This document shows positions 22,380 through 33,750 of a stretch of DNA of 64,000 nt, piece after piece (within the stretch, counting starts at the first letter, position 1; each line of letters opens with the position of its first letter). The stretch is from positions 61,179,371 to 61,243,370 of the forward strand of contig NC_052353.1 of NCBI RefSeq assembly GCF_009727055.1, in the 5' to 3' direction. Source of the DNA: Benincasa hispida (Eukaryota > Streptophyta > Magnoliopsida > Cucurbitales > Cucurbitaceae). Position numbers and translations under genes: made by a program. Under the pieces are notes generated by a model, which was not told the DNA's origin, made no database searches, and saw nothing but the letters and a program-made list of their open reading frames with translations.

Positions 22380-22988
22380 ATGCTTGATTCTTTTGCTTCA
22401 TTTAACAAGATCTTATTATCTAATTCATGTGATACAAAGCATAAATTAAATGAGAATTCCGCTATGTTATGGCACAAGCGTTTAGGTCACATCTCTAAAT
22501 AGAGAATTCAGAGACTTATGACAGATGGAATTCTTGATTCCCTTGATTTAAGTAACTTCAACATTTGTGTGGAATGTATTAAGGGAAAATAGACAAACAT
22601 AAGAAAATTAGGTGCCAAAAGATGCTCAGATGTCTTAGAACTAATACATACAGATATTTGTGGTCCACTCCCTATGGCCTCTTGGAATGGACAACAATAT
22701 TTTATTACATTCATAGACGAGTATTCAAGATATGGGTACCTATATTTAATTCATGAGAAGTCTCAATCCTTGGACGTTTTCAAGTCTTTTAAAGCTGAAG
22801 TTGAACTTCAACTTGAAAGAAAATTAAGGCTGTCAAATCTGATCGTGATGGTGAATATTATGGTAGATGTGATGGATTAGGTGAACAATGTCCAGAGCCC
22901 TTTGCCAAATACCTAGAGGAATGTGGAATCGTCCCGCAATACACTAGGGCAAACCAATATGTATGGTGTAGCAGAAAGGCGAAATAGA
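22380..22988 (+). pseudogene. Copia element A integrase, first part
   Basis: It has the zinc-binding region (LWHKRLGHISK, CVECIKGK) and core start (LIHTDICGPLPMASWNGQQY, ITFIDEYSRYGYLYLIH). TAG stops fall at about 22499 and 22591, and a frameshift at about 22830 moves SDRDGEYYGR into another frame. The gene is split at 22988 by TR-GAG. The matching second part starts at 28887. Confidence 0.85.
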
Positions 22989-24467
22989 TGTGAAATCCGG
23001 ATTCTCATTTTCCCTACTTAAACAGGAAATAGAAGAGATTAACTAAGTATGCGTTAGATCCTAAGTTAAAGAGTAGGAAAAAAAATTCGAAGTGTTTAAA
23101 TAGGATTTGTTAAGTAGCTTTGAAATCAGCCTTAACTAGTAAAAATTTGGTTAAGTATGAATCCAAAAGAACTATAGGATGGAGGTAAGGAAAATAGCTA
23201 AGTATTAGACAATACGTTGGCCATTAGAATTTGAGAGGTTACTTGGGGAATTGAAAGAGGCTAAAGTATGACTGAGAGAAAAGGCTATGTGGGGATAAGC
23301 ATGCGGCAGCCAGTGTTTAAGAGGTTAGTAGAGCATGCGGTAGCCTTAAAGTTGTGTGGACATAGGTGCAAGGCGCTGAAGATGCAACGCGAGTTGATCG
23401 TGTATGCGGCAACGCTATACATTGGTGCTATGCGAAAACGTTATGCGTTGGTGTTATGCGGCGAAAGTGTTAAACGATAAACTATGCAGCAATGAGACGA
23501 GCCATTTGGGGGGGTGTAGTGGAACGACTTGCATTGATAAGGCTTGCGGTACAGAAGGTATGCGTTGTCCATGTGTTATGCGTTGGACATCCGGAGGTAT
23601 GTGGGCGCCTAGGACAAGGCTTGAGCAAATAGTATGTAGTGGAAGAGGGTTGGTCATAATCCTAGTTTAGTGCATAAGGCGAAGGTAAGCCATGCGATAG
23701 AGGGCATGCGGCCAAGGATGAGCCTTGCATATGTGACCAAGTTGCATCAATGGGGTGCACGAGGGAAGGTTGCATTAATTGAAAATGGTATAACTGAGGC
23801 TCTATGGACCTAGAGCCTGAGCCCAAAATAAATTCTCACAAGATGGTCAAGGGACCAAGGAGTCTAGTTCCTAAGCCTATGGGATGGAAAAAAACCTTGA
23901 ATGGGATGGTCAGAGGGCCGACGAGCCTAGCTTCTGAGCCCATGAAAGGGGGAGCTATGTGCACATAGGTTGATACTTTTAGATATGAATGTTAACTATC
24001 TACCGTGTGTGTACGTAGGTTTGTGAAAAGCTTCATGGTATGGTGGAGGTTTGCATTGGAACCTCGTGATAATACTTGTGATCTGTAAAAGACTTGTATT
24101 TGTGATACCACTCACTGAGCTTTGTAAAGCTCATAGTTTGTTTCTGTGTTTCCCTCGCAGGTAGCAGAAGAGTCCAGGTTGCGGTGCTGATCAAGGTCTG
24201 CCACAAGTTTAGATATAGTACTAAATGAGATTAGTAGTCGGGATAGTGTCATCCATGTAAATATAACTTGAATTTGTAAACTAGCTTCCTAAACAAAGCA
24301 TGTAAGAATATTTTTCCGCTGCTGTAATAAATAAGGTTCAAAACTAGTAAGTTAATAAAAGTAGCATTAGTAAATATCAGCTGCTGTAATAAATAAGGTT
24401 CAAAACTAGTAAGTTAATAAAAGTAGCATTAGTAAATATCATGCCTCTCCTCGGGTGGGGTGTGGCA
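22989..24467 (+). repeat. 5' LTR of TR-GAG (1.48 kb, deleted)
   Basis: Colinear with the 3' LTR at 26239-28886 but lacking about 1165 bp that the 3' copy holds at about 27089-28253; the junction is near 23799. It carries a private 62-bp tandem duplication (24318-24379 and 24380-24441). It has many ATGCGGC / ATGCGTTGG words around 23290-23600, close to a degenerate tandem array. Confidence 0.85.
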
Positions 24468-24470
24468 ACT

Positions 24471-24483
24471 TGGTATTAGAGCA
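24471..24483 (+). other. Primer binding site of TR-GAG
   Basis: TGGTATTAGAGCA, one base from the initiator tRNA-Met type TGGTATCAGAGC, starting three bases after the LTR. Confidence 0.75.
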
Positions 24484-24564
24484 TAAGGTTTTGGGAAAGG
24501 GTAAACTAGAGAAAGGCATAGTGATACTATAATATGTCTAAATGTGTGGTGTATTATAGGAATC

Positions 24565-25330
24565 ATGCCTCATGGCAGACCGCGCAAGCAACCGGTGGGG
24601 ACTCAAGATGCTACCTCAAAAGCATCGGGAGAGGGCCAAGGCGGGTCGAGTCATCTGTAAGTAGAAATAGGAGATGACGAGAAAATAATGGGAAAATTTG
24701 TCCGATATTTGGCCGAGAGCTTAGGAGGGGTGTCGGCAGACCCTGAGAAACGGTTTGGGATTGAGCGGTTGAAGGCCTTTGAAGCCTCAACCTTTGAGGG
24801 AACAACGAATCCAGTGGATGTGGAAGCTTGGTTCATGATGATAGAGAAATGTTTCAAGGTAATGCAATGCCCTAAAGATAGAAAGGTAGCACTAGCCACT
24901 TTCCTACTCCAGAAAAGAGCTGAGGATTGGTGGCGGGTATTTGAAGATAGAAAAAGGGGAAGGGAAGAGGTTACCTAAGAGGAATTTGGAAAGGACTTCC
25001 ACAAACAATTCTATCCTCAAATGTTTCGCGATGCAAAGCGAAATGAATTTCTTAAACTCGTTTAAGGCTCACTACCAGTAGCTGAGTATGAACAAAAATA
25101 TACTGAACTTAGCAAATACGTCGCCAGTATAATATTAGATGAAACTGAAAGATGTAAAAGATTTGAGGAAGGGCTACGAGGTGAAATACGAACACACGTA
25201 ACTGCCAACATTGATAGGCAAGAATTTCCGAAATTAGTAGAGACATCATTACATGTGGAAGCTAGCCTAGGATCGCTAGTAACAACGGAATTCGCGGGGT
25301 GGCGGGAAAAGAGCTAGAAATACTCCTTGG
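24565..25330 (+). pseudogene. TR-GAG Gag domain
   Basis: The first ATG (24565) gives MPHGRPRKQPVGTQDATSKA and soon stops. The Gag core is in 24688-24978: FEASTFEGTTNPVDVEAWFM, KCFKVMQCPKDRKVALATFL and RAEDWWRVFEDRK, the standard retrotransposon gag layout. After a stop at 24978 it continues as EEFGKDFHKQFYPQMFRDAK and VAEYEQKYTELSKYVASII. No protease or polymerase follows. Confidence 0.8.
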
Positions 25331-25434
25331 GTGTTCTAGATAAAAAGATAAGTAAGACCAACTCCGGGAAGTAAAAAAAAAACAAAAGAGCTTACTCTAG
25401 AAGAAGTATACAAGCCTAAGGAATCTGTAGCCAG

Positions 25435-26016
25435 CACCCAAACGTTGTGGTGTTCAAATTGTAAGAGGTATCACTTTGGACGCTGCTATAGAGGGGCAAA
25501 TGTGTGCACAACTGCAGAGAAGTTGGTCATTACAAACGAAATTACCCCTAGTTAGGAAAGGAGGACAAAGGCAAGGGAAAAACCCCCGAAGTGTAGATAG
25601 ATGTGTACTATTTTCCATTATAGATGTTGTATAAAACTACTTCTATGTAAATATGTTTTGTTTATGATTAATAAATATATTTTGACAAAATATGCTTGTT
25701 TGATGAAATGATTGTTAGCTAGATGGGATCAAGTCAAGCAAGAAATCCTTTTTGCGAAAGGTGTAGGAAGTACCACCCCGGAGAATGTTTGAAGGGAATG
25801 GATAAATGCTATATTTGTAGGTGCACATGGCATAAAGGGAAACAGTGCCCAGAGTTTCAACATTTCCTTAGTCACCGGGAACCAACCTTTGATGCGAATA
25901 AAGATTACCCCTGTCGTAGGTGTCATAAAAGTCATCGGGGGGACCAAGAAAGGAGAGAAGGTTTGTGCTTAAAATGTGAACAACCCGGTCAACAGTGTAG
26001 GGAGCCCAACCAATGA
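25435..26016 (+). pseudogene. TR-GAG zinc-knuckle region
   Basis: The 25723-26016 frame has several CxxC...H...C units in series: CERCRKYHPGEC, CYICRCTWHKGKQC, CRRCHKSHRGD and CLKCEQPGQQC; a further CSNCKRYHFGRC lies near 25450. These look like repeated Gag zinc knuckles, more than the one or two usual in gypsy Gag. The part before 25723 is separated by stops and an AT-rich piece (25600-25720). Confidence 0.7.
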
Positions 26017-26238
26017 TCCGGCCAGTAGCTCAAGGGGAAATCAAGCCTGGAAGGATTACTAGTTTTAAAGGGGGGAAAAAGAGAGAAAGAAAAAAATTAC
26101 TTGTAAGTGGAACCTATGTAAAGGTTAAATAAAACCCATATGAATAAATAAAGTTGTAATAGGTTGTTATAATGAATAAGAGATATTACAGTACTGCTTT
26201 AAATTTCAAGGACGAAATTTTCTTAAGGTGGTTGTAAA

Positions 26239-28886
26239 TGTGAAACCCGGATTCTCATTTCCCCTACTTAAACAGGAAATAGAAGGGATTAACTAAGTAT
26301 GCGTTAGATCCTAAGTTAAAAAGTAGGAAAAAAATTCTAAGTGTTTAAATAGGATTTGTTGAGTAGCTTTGAAATTAGCCTTAACTAGTAAAAATTTGGT
26401 TAAGTATGAATCCAAAAGAACTATGTGATACAGGTCAGGAAAATAGTCAAGTATTAAACAATGTGTTGGCCATTAGAATTTGAGAGGTTACTTGGGGAAT
26501 TGAAAGAGGCTAAAGTATGGCCGAGAGAAAAGGCTATGCGGGGATAAGCATGCGGTAGCCGGTGTTTGAGAGGTTAGTAGAGCATGTGGTAGCCTTAAAG
26601 TTGTGTGGACATAGGTGCAAGGTGCTGAAGATGCGTGCGTGAGTTGATCGTTTATGTGGCAATGCTACACGATGGTATGCGGCAATGCATACGTTGGTGC
26701 TATGTGGAAACGCTATGCATTGGTGTTATGCAACAACAGTGTTAAATGATGAACTATGTGGCGATGAGACGAGCCGGGGGGGGGGGGGGGGAGGAGAGGT
26801 GCACAGTGGAACGACTATGCCATTGCTAAGGCTTGCGGTACAGAGGGTATGCGTTGACGATGTGTTATACGTTGGACATCCGGAGGTATGTGGGTGCCTA
26901 GGACAAGGCTTGAGCAAATAGTATGCAGTGGAAGAGGGTTGGTCACAATCCTAGTTGAGCGCATAAGGCGAAGGTGAACCATACGGTAGAGGGGCATGCG
27001 GCCAAGGATGAGCCTTGCATATGCGACCAAGTTGGGTCAAGGGATGCACGAGGGACGGTTGTGTTAATTGAAAATGGCATAACAGAGGAAAGTATGACCC
27101 GTATAGGGAAAGGTGCTAGGCGGTAATGTCTTGAAGGGCATTATACGGAGATTTAAAGGACACCGCAAGGATGCAAAGATAGGATGGACGCATGGGCCAA
27201 GGGATGGTGTCTGGACATAGGTATGTTGCGCTGATTGGATGGATGCAAATGAAGTTGAATGGATACGATTGTGGTAGATGGGCGCATATGAGACTGAATG
27301 AACGCATTCCATGTCATCATCCGGACATGTGGCTTGATGGGGAGGAATCTTATACCTTAAGTAAATAAGGTGGAGGAACGAGAAGACATGCAATTGTGAG
27401 GGCTATATATTAGCTAAAGGAAGAAGAAGACACCTTGGTTTGCGATGATGTAAGGTTGCGTTGATAGTGTGGGGAAAAGACACATCAAAGAGGAGGTGGA
27501 AGGTGTTGGGCATAGGCAGAAGATGAGGAAAACACCTGGATATGATCACTATAAAGGGTGTCGGGCAAAGAAGAAAGGTTAGACGTCTATAAAAGGGGCA
27601 GAACGCCTCACTTCAACCTACAAATCATTTAAGTACATAAAAACCACAAAGAAAGGAGAATATAGGAGATATTCGTAGAGGGAAGAAAGACGTTGATCAG
27701 GCGAAGGTACAAGCAGAGGTGCCGAAGAAGGCTAGGTGTATGGACAGACGTTTAGGCTAACTTCAAGCAAGAAGTTTTTTCGAACTACTCGTGAAAATTA
27801 GGTGATTTTTAGACCAAAAGTTTCTAAATTAAATGTAGATTCAGTATGAGGGCTACCTTAATGAAATTCTAACTTTAAGGCTATCAAACGCAAGGAAAAC
27901 CAGGAGGTGCTCACCAATGAGGAAGCAGTCAGGCCAGGGAAGTAAACTTGAGACTCTAAACTTTTGCCAAAGAGTTTCAAGGCAAAACTTTAAGGTAACT
28001 TAGCTAAGACATTTTCACACATTTTTAAGAATGAACTATCTTGAGATAAGGCTCGAAAGAGTGAGTAATCTAAGCTTGAAATTAAATCTGAAATAGGGTC
28101 CAGTGAAAGAATAAGGGAAACCAGGTGAACTGGGAAGAAAGATCTCAGCGAGTCACTGTGAGTGGTTTCTTCTTTTACTCTTTTAAGCATATTCTAAATT
28201 GATATACTGTAGTTTATATTATGAGATGAGTATGACGTTGGGATGGTCAGGGGATCTGTGGACCTAGAGCCTGAGCCCAAAATAAATTCTTACAGGATGG
28301 TCAGAAGACCAAGGAGTCTAGTTCCTGAGCTTGTGGGATGGAAAAAATATTGAATGGGATGGTCAGAGGGCCGACGAGCCTAGCTTCTGAGCCCATGAAA
28401 GGGGGAACTATGTGCACATAGGTTGATACTTTTAGATATGAATATTAACTATCTACCGTGTGTGTAGCTAGGTTTGTGAAAAGCTTCATGGTATGGTGGA
28501 GGTTTGCATTGGAACCTCGTGATAATACTTGTGATCTGTAAAAAATCTTGTATTTGTGATACCACTCACTGAGCTTTGTAAAGCTCATGGTTTGTTTCTG
28601 TGTTTCTCTCGTAAGTAGCAGAAGAGTTCAGGTTGCGATGCTGGTCAAGGTCTGCCACAAGTTTAGATATAATACTAAATGAGATTAATAGTCGAGGTAG
28701 TGTCACCCATGTAAATACAACTTGAATTTGTAAACTAGCTTCCTAAATAAAGCATGTAAGGATATTGTTCCATTGCTGTAATAAATAAGGTTCTAAAGGG
28801 AAACTAGTAAGTTAATAAAAGTAACATTATTAAATATCATGCCTATCCTCGGGCTCACAAGTGTAGACTCGGGGCGGGGTGTGACA
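26239..28886 (+). repeat. 3' LTR of TR-GAG (2.65 kb)
   Basis: It begins TGTGAAACCCGGATTC and ends GGGGTGTGACA. It is the fuller of the two copies, with the segment 27089-28253 missing from the 5' LTR. It contains a run of 16 G at 26776-26791, where the 5' LTR has a shorter G run. Open frames here (27064-27393 and others) are not supported as genes. Confidence 0.85.
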
Positions 28887-29200
28887 ATAAAACACTTAAG
28901 GATATGGTAAGAAGTATGATTAGTCATTCTTCTCTACCAAAATCCCTCTGGGGTGCGGCACTAAAGATTGCAGCATATATCCTTAATAGGGTGCCTAGTA
29001 AAGCAATAGCTAAAACCCCTTATGAGTTGTGGACAGGAAAGAAGCCTAATATTAGGCATCTTCACATCTAGGGTTGTCCAGCTGAGGCTAGGCCTTATAG
29101 ACCTAATGAAAGAAAATTGGACTCAGGAATAATTAGCTGATTTTGTTGGGTATTTTGAGCAGTCTCGGGGTTTCAAGTTTTATGATCCCACTTCTAGATC
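28887..29200 (+). pseudogene. Copia element A integrase, second part
   Basis: It resumes with [20 protein letters not shown], then [17 protein letters not shown] and [15 protein letters not shown], followed by a stop (TAG at about 29070) and PAEARPYRPNERKLDS. It is the continuation of the integrase cut at 22988. Stops near 29140 end the frame. Confidence 0.85.
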
Positions 29201-30290
29201 ATTGTTTGAGATAGGAAATTCTAGATTCCTTGAGGATGTTGAGTTTGGGGGGGAAGATAACATAAGGAAAGTTGTCTTTGAAGAGGAATTAATTTCTTTT
29301 CCTCATATGGTTATAAATGATGTTCAGGCTCCAATTCCTGACTTCACTATTAAACCAAATATAGAACAAGACAACATTGAAGTCTCCGTTGTTGAACCTA
29401 AAGTTCAAACTCAACAACCTCAAGAAGTACCACTGAGAAGATCTACTAGAGAGAGAGGAAATGCAATTCCAGATGATTATATTGTGTTTCTTCAAGAACA
29501 TCAGGATGATGTAGGCGTAATGGAAGATGATCTAATCAACTTCCAACAAGCTTTACAAAGTTCTAACTCTCAAAAGTGGATAAGTGCTATGGAAGAGAAA
29601 TAAAATCCATGAAAGACAATGACGTTTGGGAACTTGTCGAACTGCCATCTGGAGTGAAACCCATAGGTTGTAAATGGATATTTAAAACCAAAAGGGATTC
29701 ACCTGGAAATCTCGAAAGATATAAGGCTCGTCTTGTTGCAAAGGGTTTTACTCAAAAGGAAGACATTGATTATAAAGAAACTCTCTCAGGTTTTATCGAA
29801 GGACTCTTTTAGGGTAATCATGGCACTGGTAGCTTACTTTGATTTAGAGCTACACCAGATGGATGTAAAAACTGCGTTTCTCAATGGGAACATTGATGAG
29901 ATGATTTATATGATGCAACCAAAAAACTTTGTGTCTGGTAATTCAAAGTCTATGGTGTGCAAATTAAAGAAATCCTACGGTCTCAAGCAAGTCTCTCATC
30001 AATGGTATCACAAATTCCATGAAGTGATAACCTCCTTTGGTTTTGAGGTGAATATAGTGGACGATTATGTATATCACAAGTTCAGTGGGAGAAAATCAAT
30101 TTTTCTGGTGTTATAGTCAATGACATACTCATAGCTAATAATGATGTAGGTTTATTGCATGACACCAAGAGATTTCTCAAAAAGAATTTTGAGATGAAGG
30201 ATCTTGGTGATGCTTCTTTTGTATTAGAAATTGAAATACTGCGAGATTGTTCTCAAGGTATTTTGAGATTATCATAAAAGAACTATGTTG
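29201..30290 (+). pseudogene. Copia element A reverse transcriptase
   Basis: Linker 29202-29603 ends in PLRRSTRERGNAIPDDYIVF. RT follows in shifted frames: GCKWIFKTKRDSPGNLERYK, RLVAKGFTQKE, ELHQMDVKTAFLNGNIDEMI and KLKKSYGLKQVSHQWYHKFH. The catalytic YVDD position, near 30110-30125, reads IVND in the frame that continues the domain (IVNDILIANND), so the second Asp is lost, and a frameshift falls just before it. Confidence 0.85.
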
Positions 30291-31100
30291 AAAAGATTTT
30301 GAGTAGATTTGGCATGAAAGATTGTGCACCAGGAGATACCCTGATCGCTAAAGGTGATAAATTTCATTCAGGTTAATGCCTCAAGACCATACTCGAAACC
30401 AATGAGATGCAGAAGGTTCCCTATGCATTGGCTGTTGGAAGTCTAATGTATGCTCAAGTATGCACGCTTCCATATACTGTGTTCGTAGTTGAAGTGTTAG
30501 GCAGATATTTGAGTAACCCGGGGATGGATCATTGGAAAGCAGCCAAACGGGTTATGAGGTACTTACAGAGAACAAAAGATTATATGTTCACTTATTGGAG
30601 ATCAGAAGTTTTGGAGATCATTGGGTATTCTGATTCTAATTATGCTGGATATCAAGACACTTTGCGATCCACTTCAAGCTATATCTTCATGTTGGATGGA
30701 GGAGCTGTATCCTGGAAAAGTGTTAAACAAACACTTATGGCTTCTTCTACCATGGTTACGGAGTTTATAGCATGTTATGAGGCATTCAATCATGGAATAT
30801 GGTTGTGAAATTTTGTCATTGGGCTACGAATAGTGGTTGGCATAGAAAGACCACTAAAATTATTTTGTGACAATAAGTCTGCAGTGATGTATTCCAATAA
30901 CAACAAAAGCAATACGAAATCAAAGTTGTAGACGTGAAGTTTCTGGTTGTTAAAGAAAGAGTTCAGAATGGTCAAATTTCAATCACACATAAGAACAAAC
31001 TATATGGTGGTTGATCCATTGACTAATGGCTTACCACCTAAAGTTTTTCATGAGCATATTATTCACATGGATGTTAGTCATTTTTCTAATTCCATGGATT
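30291..31100 (+). pseudogene. Copia element A RNase H
   Basis: The 30407-30808 frame has KVPYALAVGSLMYAQVCT, GRYLSNPGMDHWKAAKRVMR and EIIGYSDSNYAGYQDTLRST, ending at HGIWL with a stop. Remnants continue to FCDNKSAVMYSNNN, FLVVKERVQNGQISI and DPLTNGLPPKVFHEH at about 31015-31060, the usual end of copia pol. Confidence 0.85.
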
Positions 31101-31210
31101 AGTGGGAATTTGTTATTGAGGATGTTCTTTGACCTTATTTTGTTTATTTTTTTATATAGAATAAAGTTGATGGTTATGTTTTATTATCTGAACTCGTTTA
31201 TCATGCATAC

Positions 31211-32998
31211 TGATAACTGGCAGAAATGCCAGTTATTATAAGCCTTTTATTTAGAATTATGAGGGTTAACAAGTAGAAAACGCGGTGATAATACTTAGAA
31301 TTTGTGAAAAATTGAGTTTTGCGTCGATTAGTCTTAAATCCTCACTGACTCCAATATTATGCGTTACTCCATGCCAAAGTGTCTATTTTTGTAACTATCA
31401 CAGGAATCAAACGAATGCGTTTAAAGTAGCAATCGTAGAAAAACACATGCGCTGAAGCCAGGCGATCGCAAAGACAAACACATGCGCTGAAAATTGGATC
31501 GCATGCGTCCATCGCATGGAAGTTGCGGTGATCGAATGCGTCCATTGCATGAAAGTTGCGGTGATCAAGTAGATGCGGTGATCAATTGGAAATTGTGGTG
31601 ACTGAATGTGCCCATCGCACTAAAGTTGCAGTGATCATTTGGGAATTGTGGCCATGGAGTGACAACCATAATAGAAGGACGATCGCAAGATGGGAAGGAC
31701 GCGTTGATGCTTCAGCTAAATCAAGCTCGGACGCATACCTTGGAAGTATCAACAAGATAAAACGATGTGACATTGCCCATACCGTGACAAAAGCAGTAGT
31801 GAGCCATAACGCAATCATGATAGCTGTCGGCATTTAAACTTTATAAATAGCCTTTGGACCTTTATTTCAAGACATCTGAACTTCTGCCTTAAGATAGAGG
31901 TTTGCGATCATAGATGAGAGCTTGAGAAAGATTTTCAGTGAGAATTCTTCACCTCCACAAACCAGACCGAGTGATGACCGGAGCTTATGCCGGAGATAGA
32001 GCACGAGAGAGACATCTCCACCATTCATCCATGGCACCCCCGACAGCCTTGACACAGAGCCCTTCATTTCTCTTCTAATCTTTATAGTGTATTACATTTT
32101 AGCTTAAGATATTAAGACATTTTGTGATCAATGCAAATCTTGATTCTTTCACTGCCATCTTCTTCATCATCATTATCTCTATCATTGTTCATCTTCAGCA
32201 TTTATTTATCAAAGGCGATCGCATGCTTAATCGTGTAGCCTAGAGATGGGATACATGTAACAACCCACTGAGAGGTGTGCGTTATGCGAGTATAGTGAGT
32301 TAATCCCCTTTGCTTGGTGAAAGGTTGTAGCAACACCTGTCTATGAGATGTTACATTGATTGTCTATAAGTTAAATAGCCGCGTTTAACTGCCTGAGAAG
32401 GTAAGAGATGGAACGCACTAAAGCAAAGTATGCATTGTTCCTAAAGATAGGCATAATCTTATGCTCGACGCAACCATGCACTATATAGATATAGTCATGC
32501 GGCTGAACACTGAGAGGTATGCAATGCGTTAGTGTGACGAGCTGGGATTACTCGGGCGATTTAAGATAATAAACATTACTATGCGTTAATGGTTGTTGTG
32601 CATCTACCTATTCTCATCGCAAGTCTTCTATTGCTCAATCTGTTTAGATAGGAGTAGGAGTAGTATGTAAATCCATTAAACTTCTTCTTTTTTATTTTTC
32701 TTTTCATCGCCTCAAATGCATTGCTTCACAAGCATATTGAGTGACAAGTCCCTGTGTTCGACCTCGGATTACCTGAGAAACTTGTGTTCGCATTATACTT
32801 GGTGCGAGCGTAAGAAAACTTGTGATAGGAACGCATGGTCATTGCATACTAGATTAACGCATTTTCATTCCGACGCCTGACCTCAGACGCATGGGCATAA
32901 ACGCATAAGCCATGTCTAACGCATGATTGCGTGCACAACCTCATCCGTCCCTAATAAATTTTCCCTTTCCTTAATAATAAATTTTTTCCTACCCAACA
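31211..32998 (+). repeat. Solo L1 LTR inside element A
   Basis: It starts TGATAACTGGC with a perfect 10-bp stem (31213-31222, 31227-31236) and GAAA loop, and includes GACAAGTCCCTGTGTTCGAC at about 32740, the mirror of the motif near 11353. The proposed end is at CCCAACA (32998), giving duplications CATAC (31206-31210) and CATGC (32999-33003), one mismatch. The start is firm; the end is less so. No internal retroelement coding is present. Confidence 0.7.
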
Positions 32999-33326
32999 CA
33001 TGCAGTTTAGCATAAAGTTTTTTAAGAATGGTCTCATTAAGGAATTTGAACCAGTTGGAAACAGGCATGATCTAGATCACTTTGCATGTAGTTTCCATGC
33101 TATCCATTCATACTTGGTCTATATCATTAAATGTATTGGAATTGGTGATCAAGGAAGGTTTAGTTACAAGGGTAGTGACGAAAGCTGCCTTGATTCCGTA
33201 CTAATACAGGAGATGGACCAGATTGAACTAAAGAGGAATTCTATTATTGAAATAACCTGTTTATGTGCGCTTAAGGTTTATGTGATTTAATTATATTAGG
33301 TACATAGACATAGCCCAGTGAGAGAT
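32999..33326 (+). other. 3' non-coding region of element A
   Basis: Sequence between pol and the 3' LTR. Much of it (about 33130-33326) recurs inverted at 46209-46412 next to another A-family LTR, including ATGTATTGGAATTGGTGATC and AAATAACCTGTTTATG. The 96-codon open frame 33000-33290 lies here and is part of the repeat, with no recognised domain. A purine-rich stretch ends just before 33327. Confidence 0.65.
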
Positions 33327-33750
33327 TATTAGACATATTTAAATAATAATATATTTAATTAAAGTATGGGTTATGTATGTGAATTAATAATTTATCACAT
33401 TGGGTTATTTTATTAGATTGGGCCCTATTATGTAATCTAATTAATTAAAGTCCTAGATTCCTAATTGAGTATGGACTTAATGGGTAGAAACTCATTCCTA
33501 GTTAATTAGGGTTTAATAGGAACCCTAATTGAACTAGTATATAAAGAGACCTTATGGCTATAGTCCCCAATATATCAAAACAATAAGTACTCAGTTTTTC
33601 TAGAATCCCATATAGAGAGATCCCATTAAGGGCATTCGAAGTTTTGGTTGAGGAAAACCATAGTCATCCATCATCATCTTCTTGACAATTTGGCATGAAT
33701 GATCCTAGGGTTTATCTATTCAATATACATTTTAAGAATTTATGCCAACA
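33327..33750 (+). repeat. 3' LTR of copia element A
   Basis: Colinear with 14086-14552. It starts TATTAGACA, so the expected TG terminus has mutated to TA. It ends TATGCCAACA and is followed by TTTCT, the perfect match to the 5' flank. Confidence 0.9.

Larger units (their letters stand above)
22989..28886 (+). mobile_element. TR-GAG: non-autonomous gag-only LTR element
   Basis: Its LTRs begin TGTGAAA and end TGGCA/TGACA. The flanking duplication is ATAGA (22984-22988) versus ATAAA (28887-28891), one mismatch. Deleting it restores integrase reading (AERRN then TLKDMVRSM). Between the LTRs only 1.77 kb remains, coding for a Ty3/gypsy-type Gag and zinc-finger segment and no pol. The tail CAAGGACGAAATTTTCTTAA near 26207 resembles the 3' end of chromovirus elements. 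This fits a LARD / TR-GAG class element. Confidence 0.85.
14086..33750 (+). mobile_element. Ty1/copia element A with three nested insertions
   Basis: Flanked by perfect 5-bp duplications TTTCT (14081-14085 and 33751-33755). It holds a 467-bp 5' LTR, an initiator-Met-type primer site, a leader, gag, protease, integrase, RT, RNase H and a 424-bp 3' LTR in copia order (integrase before RT). Later insertions are element B (14592-20029), TR-GAG (22989-28886) and a solo L1 LTR (about 31211-32998). Removing these with one duplication copy each leaves about 6.5 kb, a normal copia size. It carries many stops and frameshifts and is inactive. Confidence 0.9.

Noticed and set aside
23260..23600. Repeated ATGCGGC/ATGCGTTGG words as a possible satellite
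   Set aside because: Present in both LTRs of TR-GAG as part of the LTR, too degenerate to define a period.
31582..31837. Overlapping 83-codon frames on both strands
   Set aside because: They lie inside an L1 LTR and are unrelated to any domain; overlap on both strands is typical of chance frames.
33000..33290. 96-codon plus-strand frame near the end of element A
   Set aside because: The sequence is the 3' non-coding part of the repeat; its relative at 46209-46412 does not keep the frame in any clear way and no domain is recognisable.
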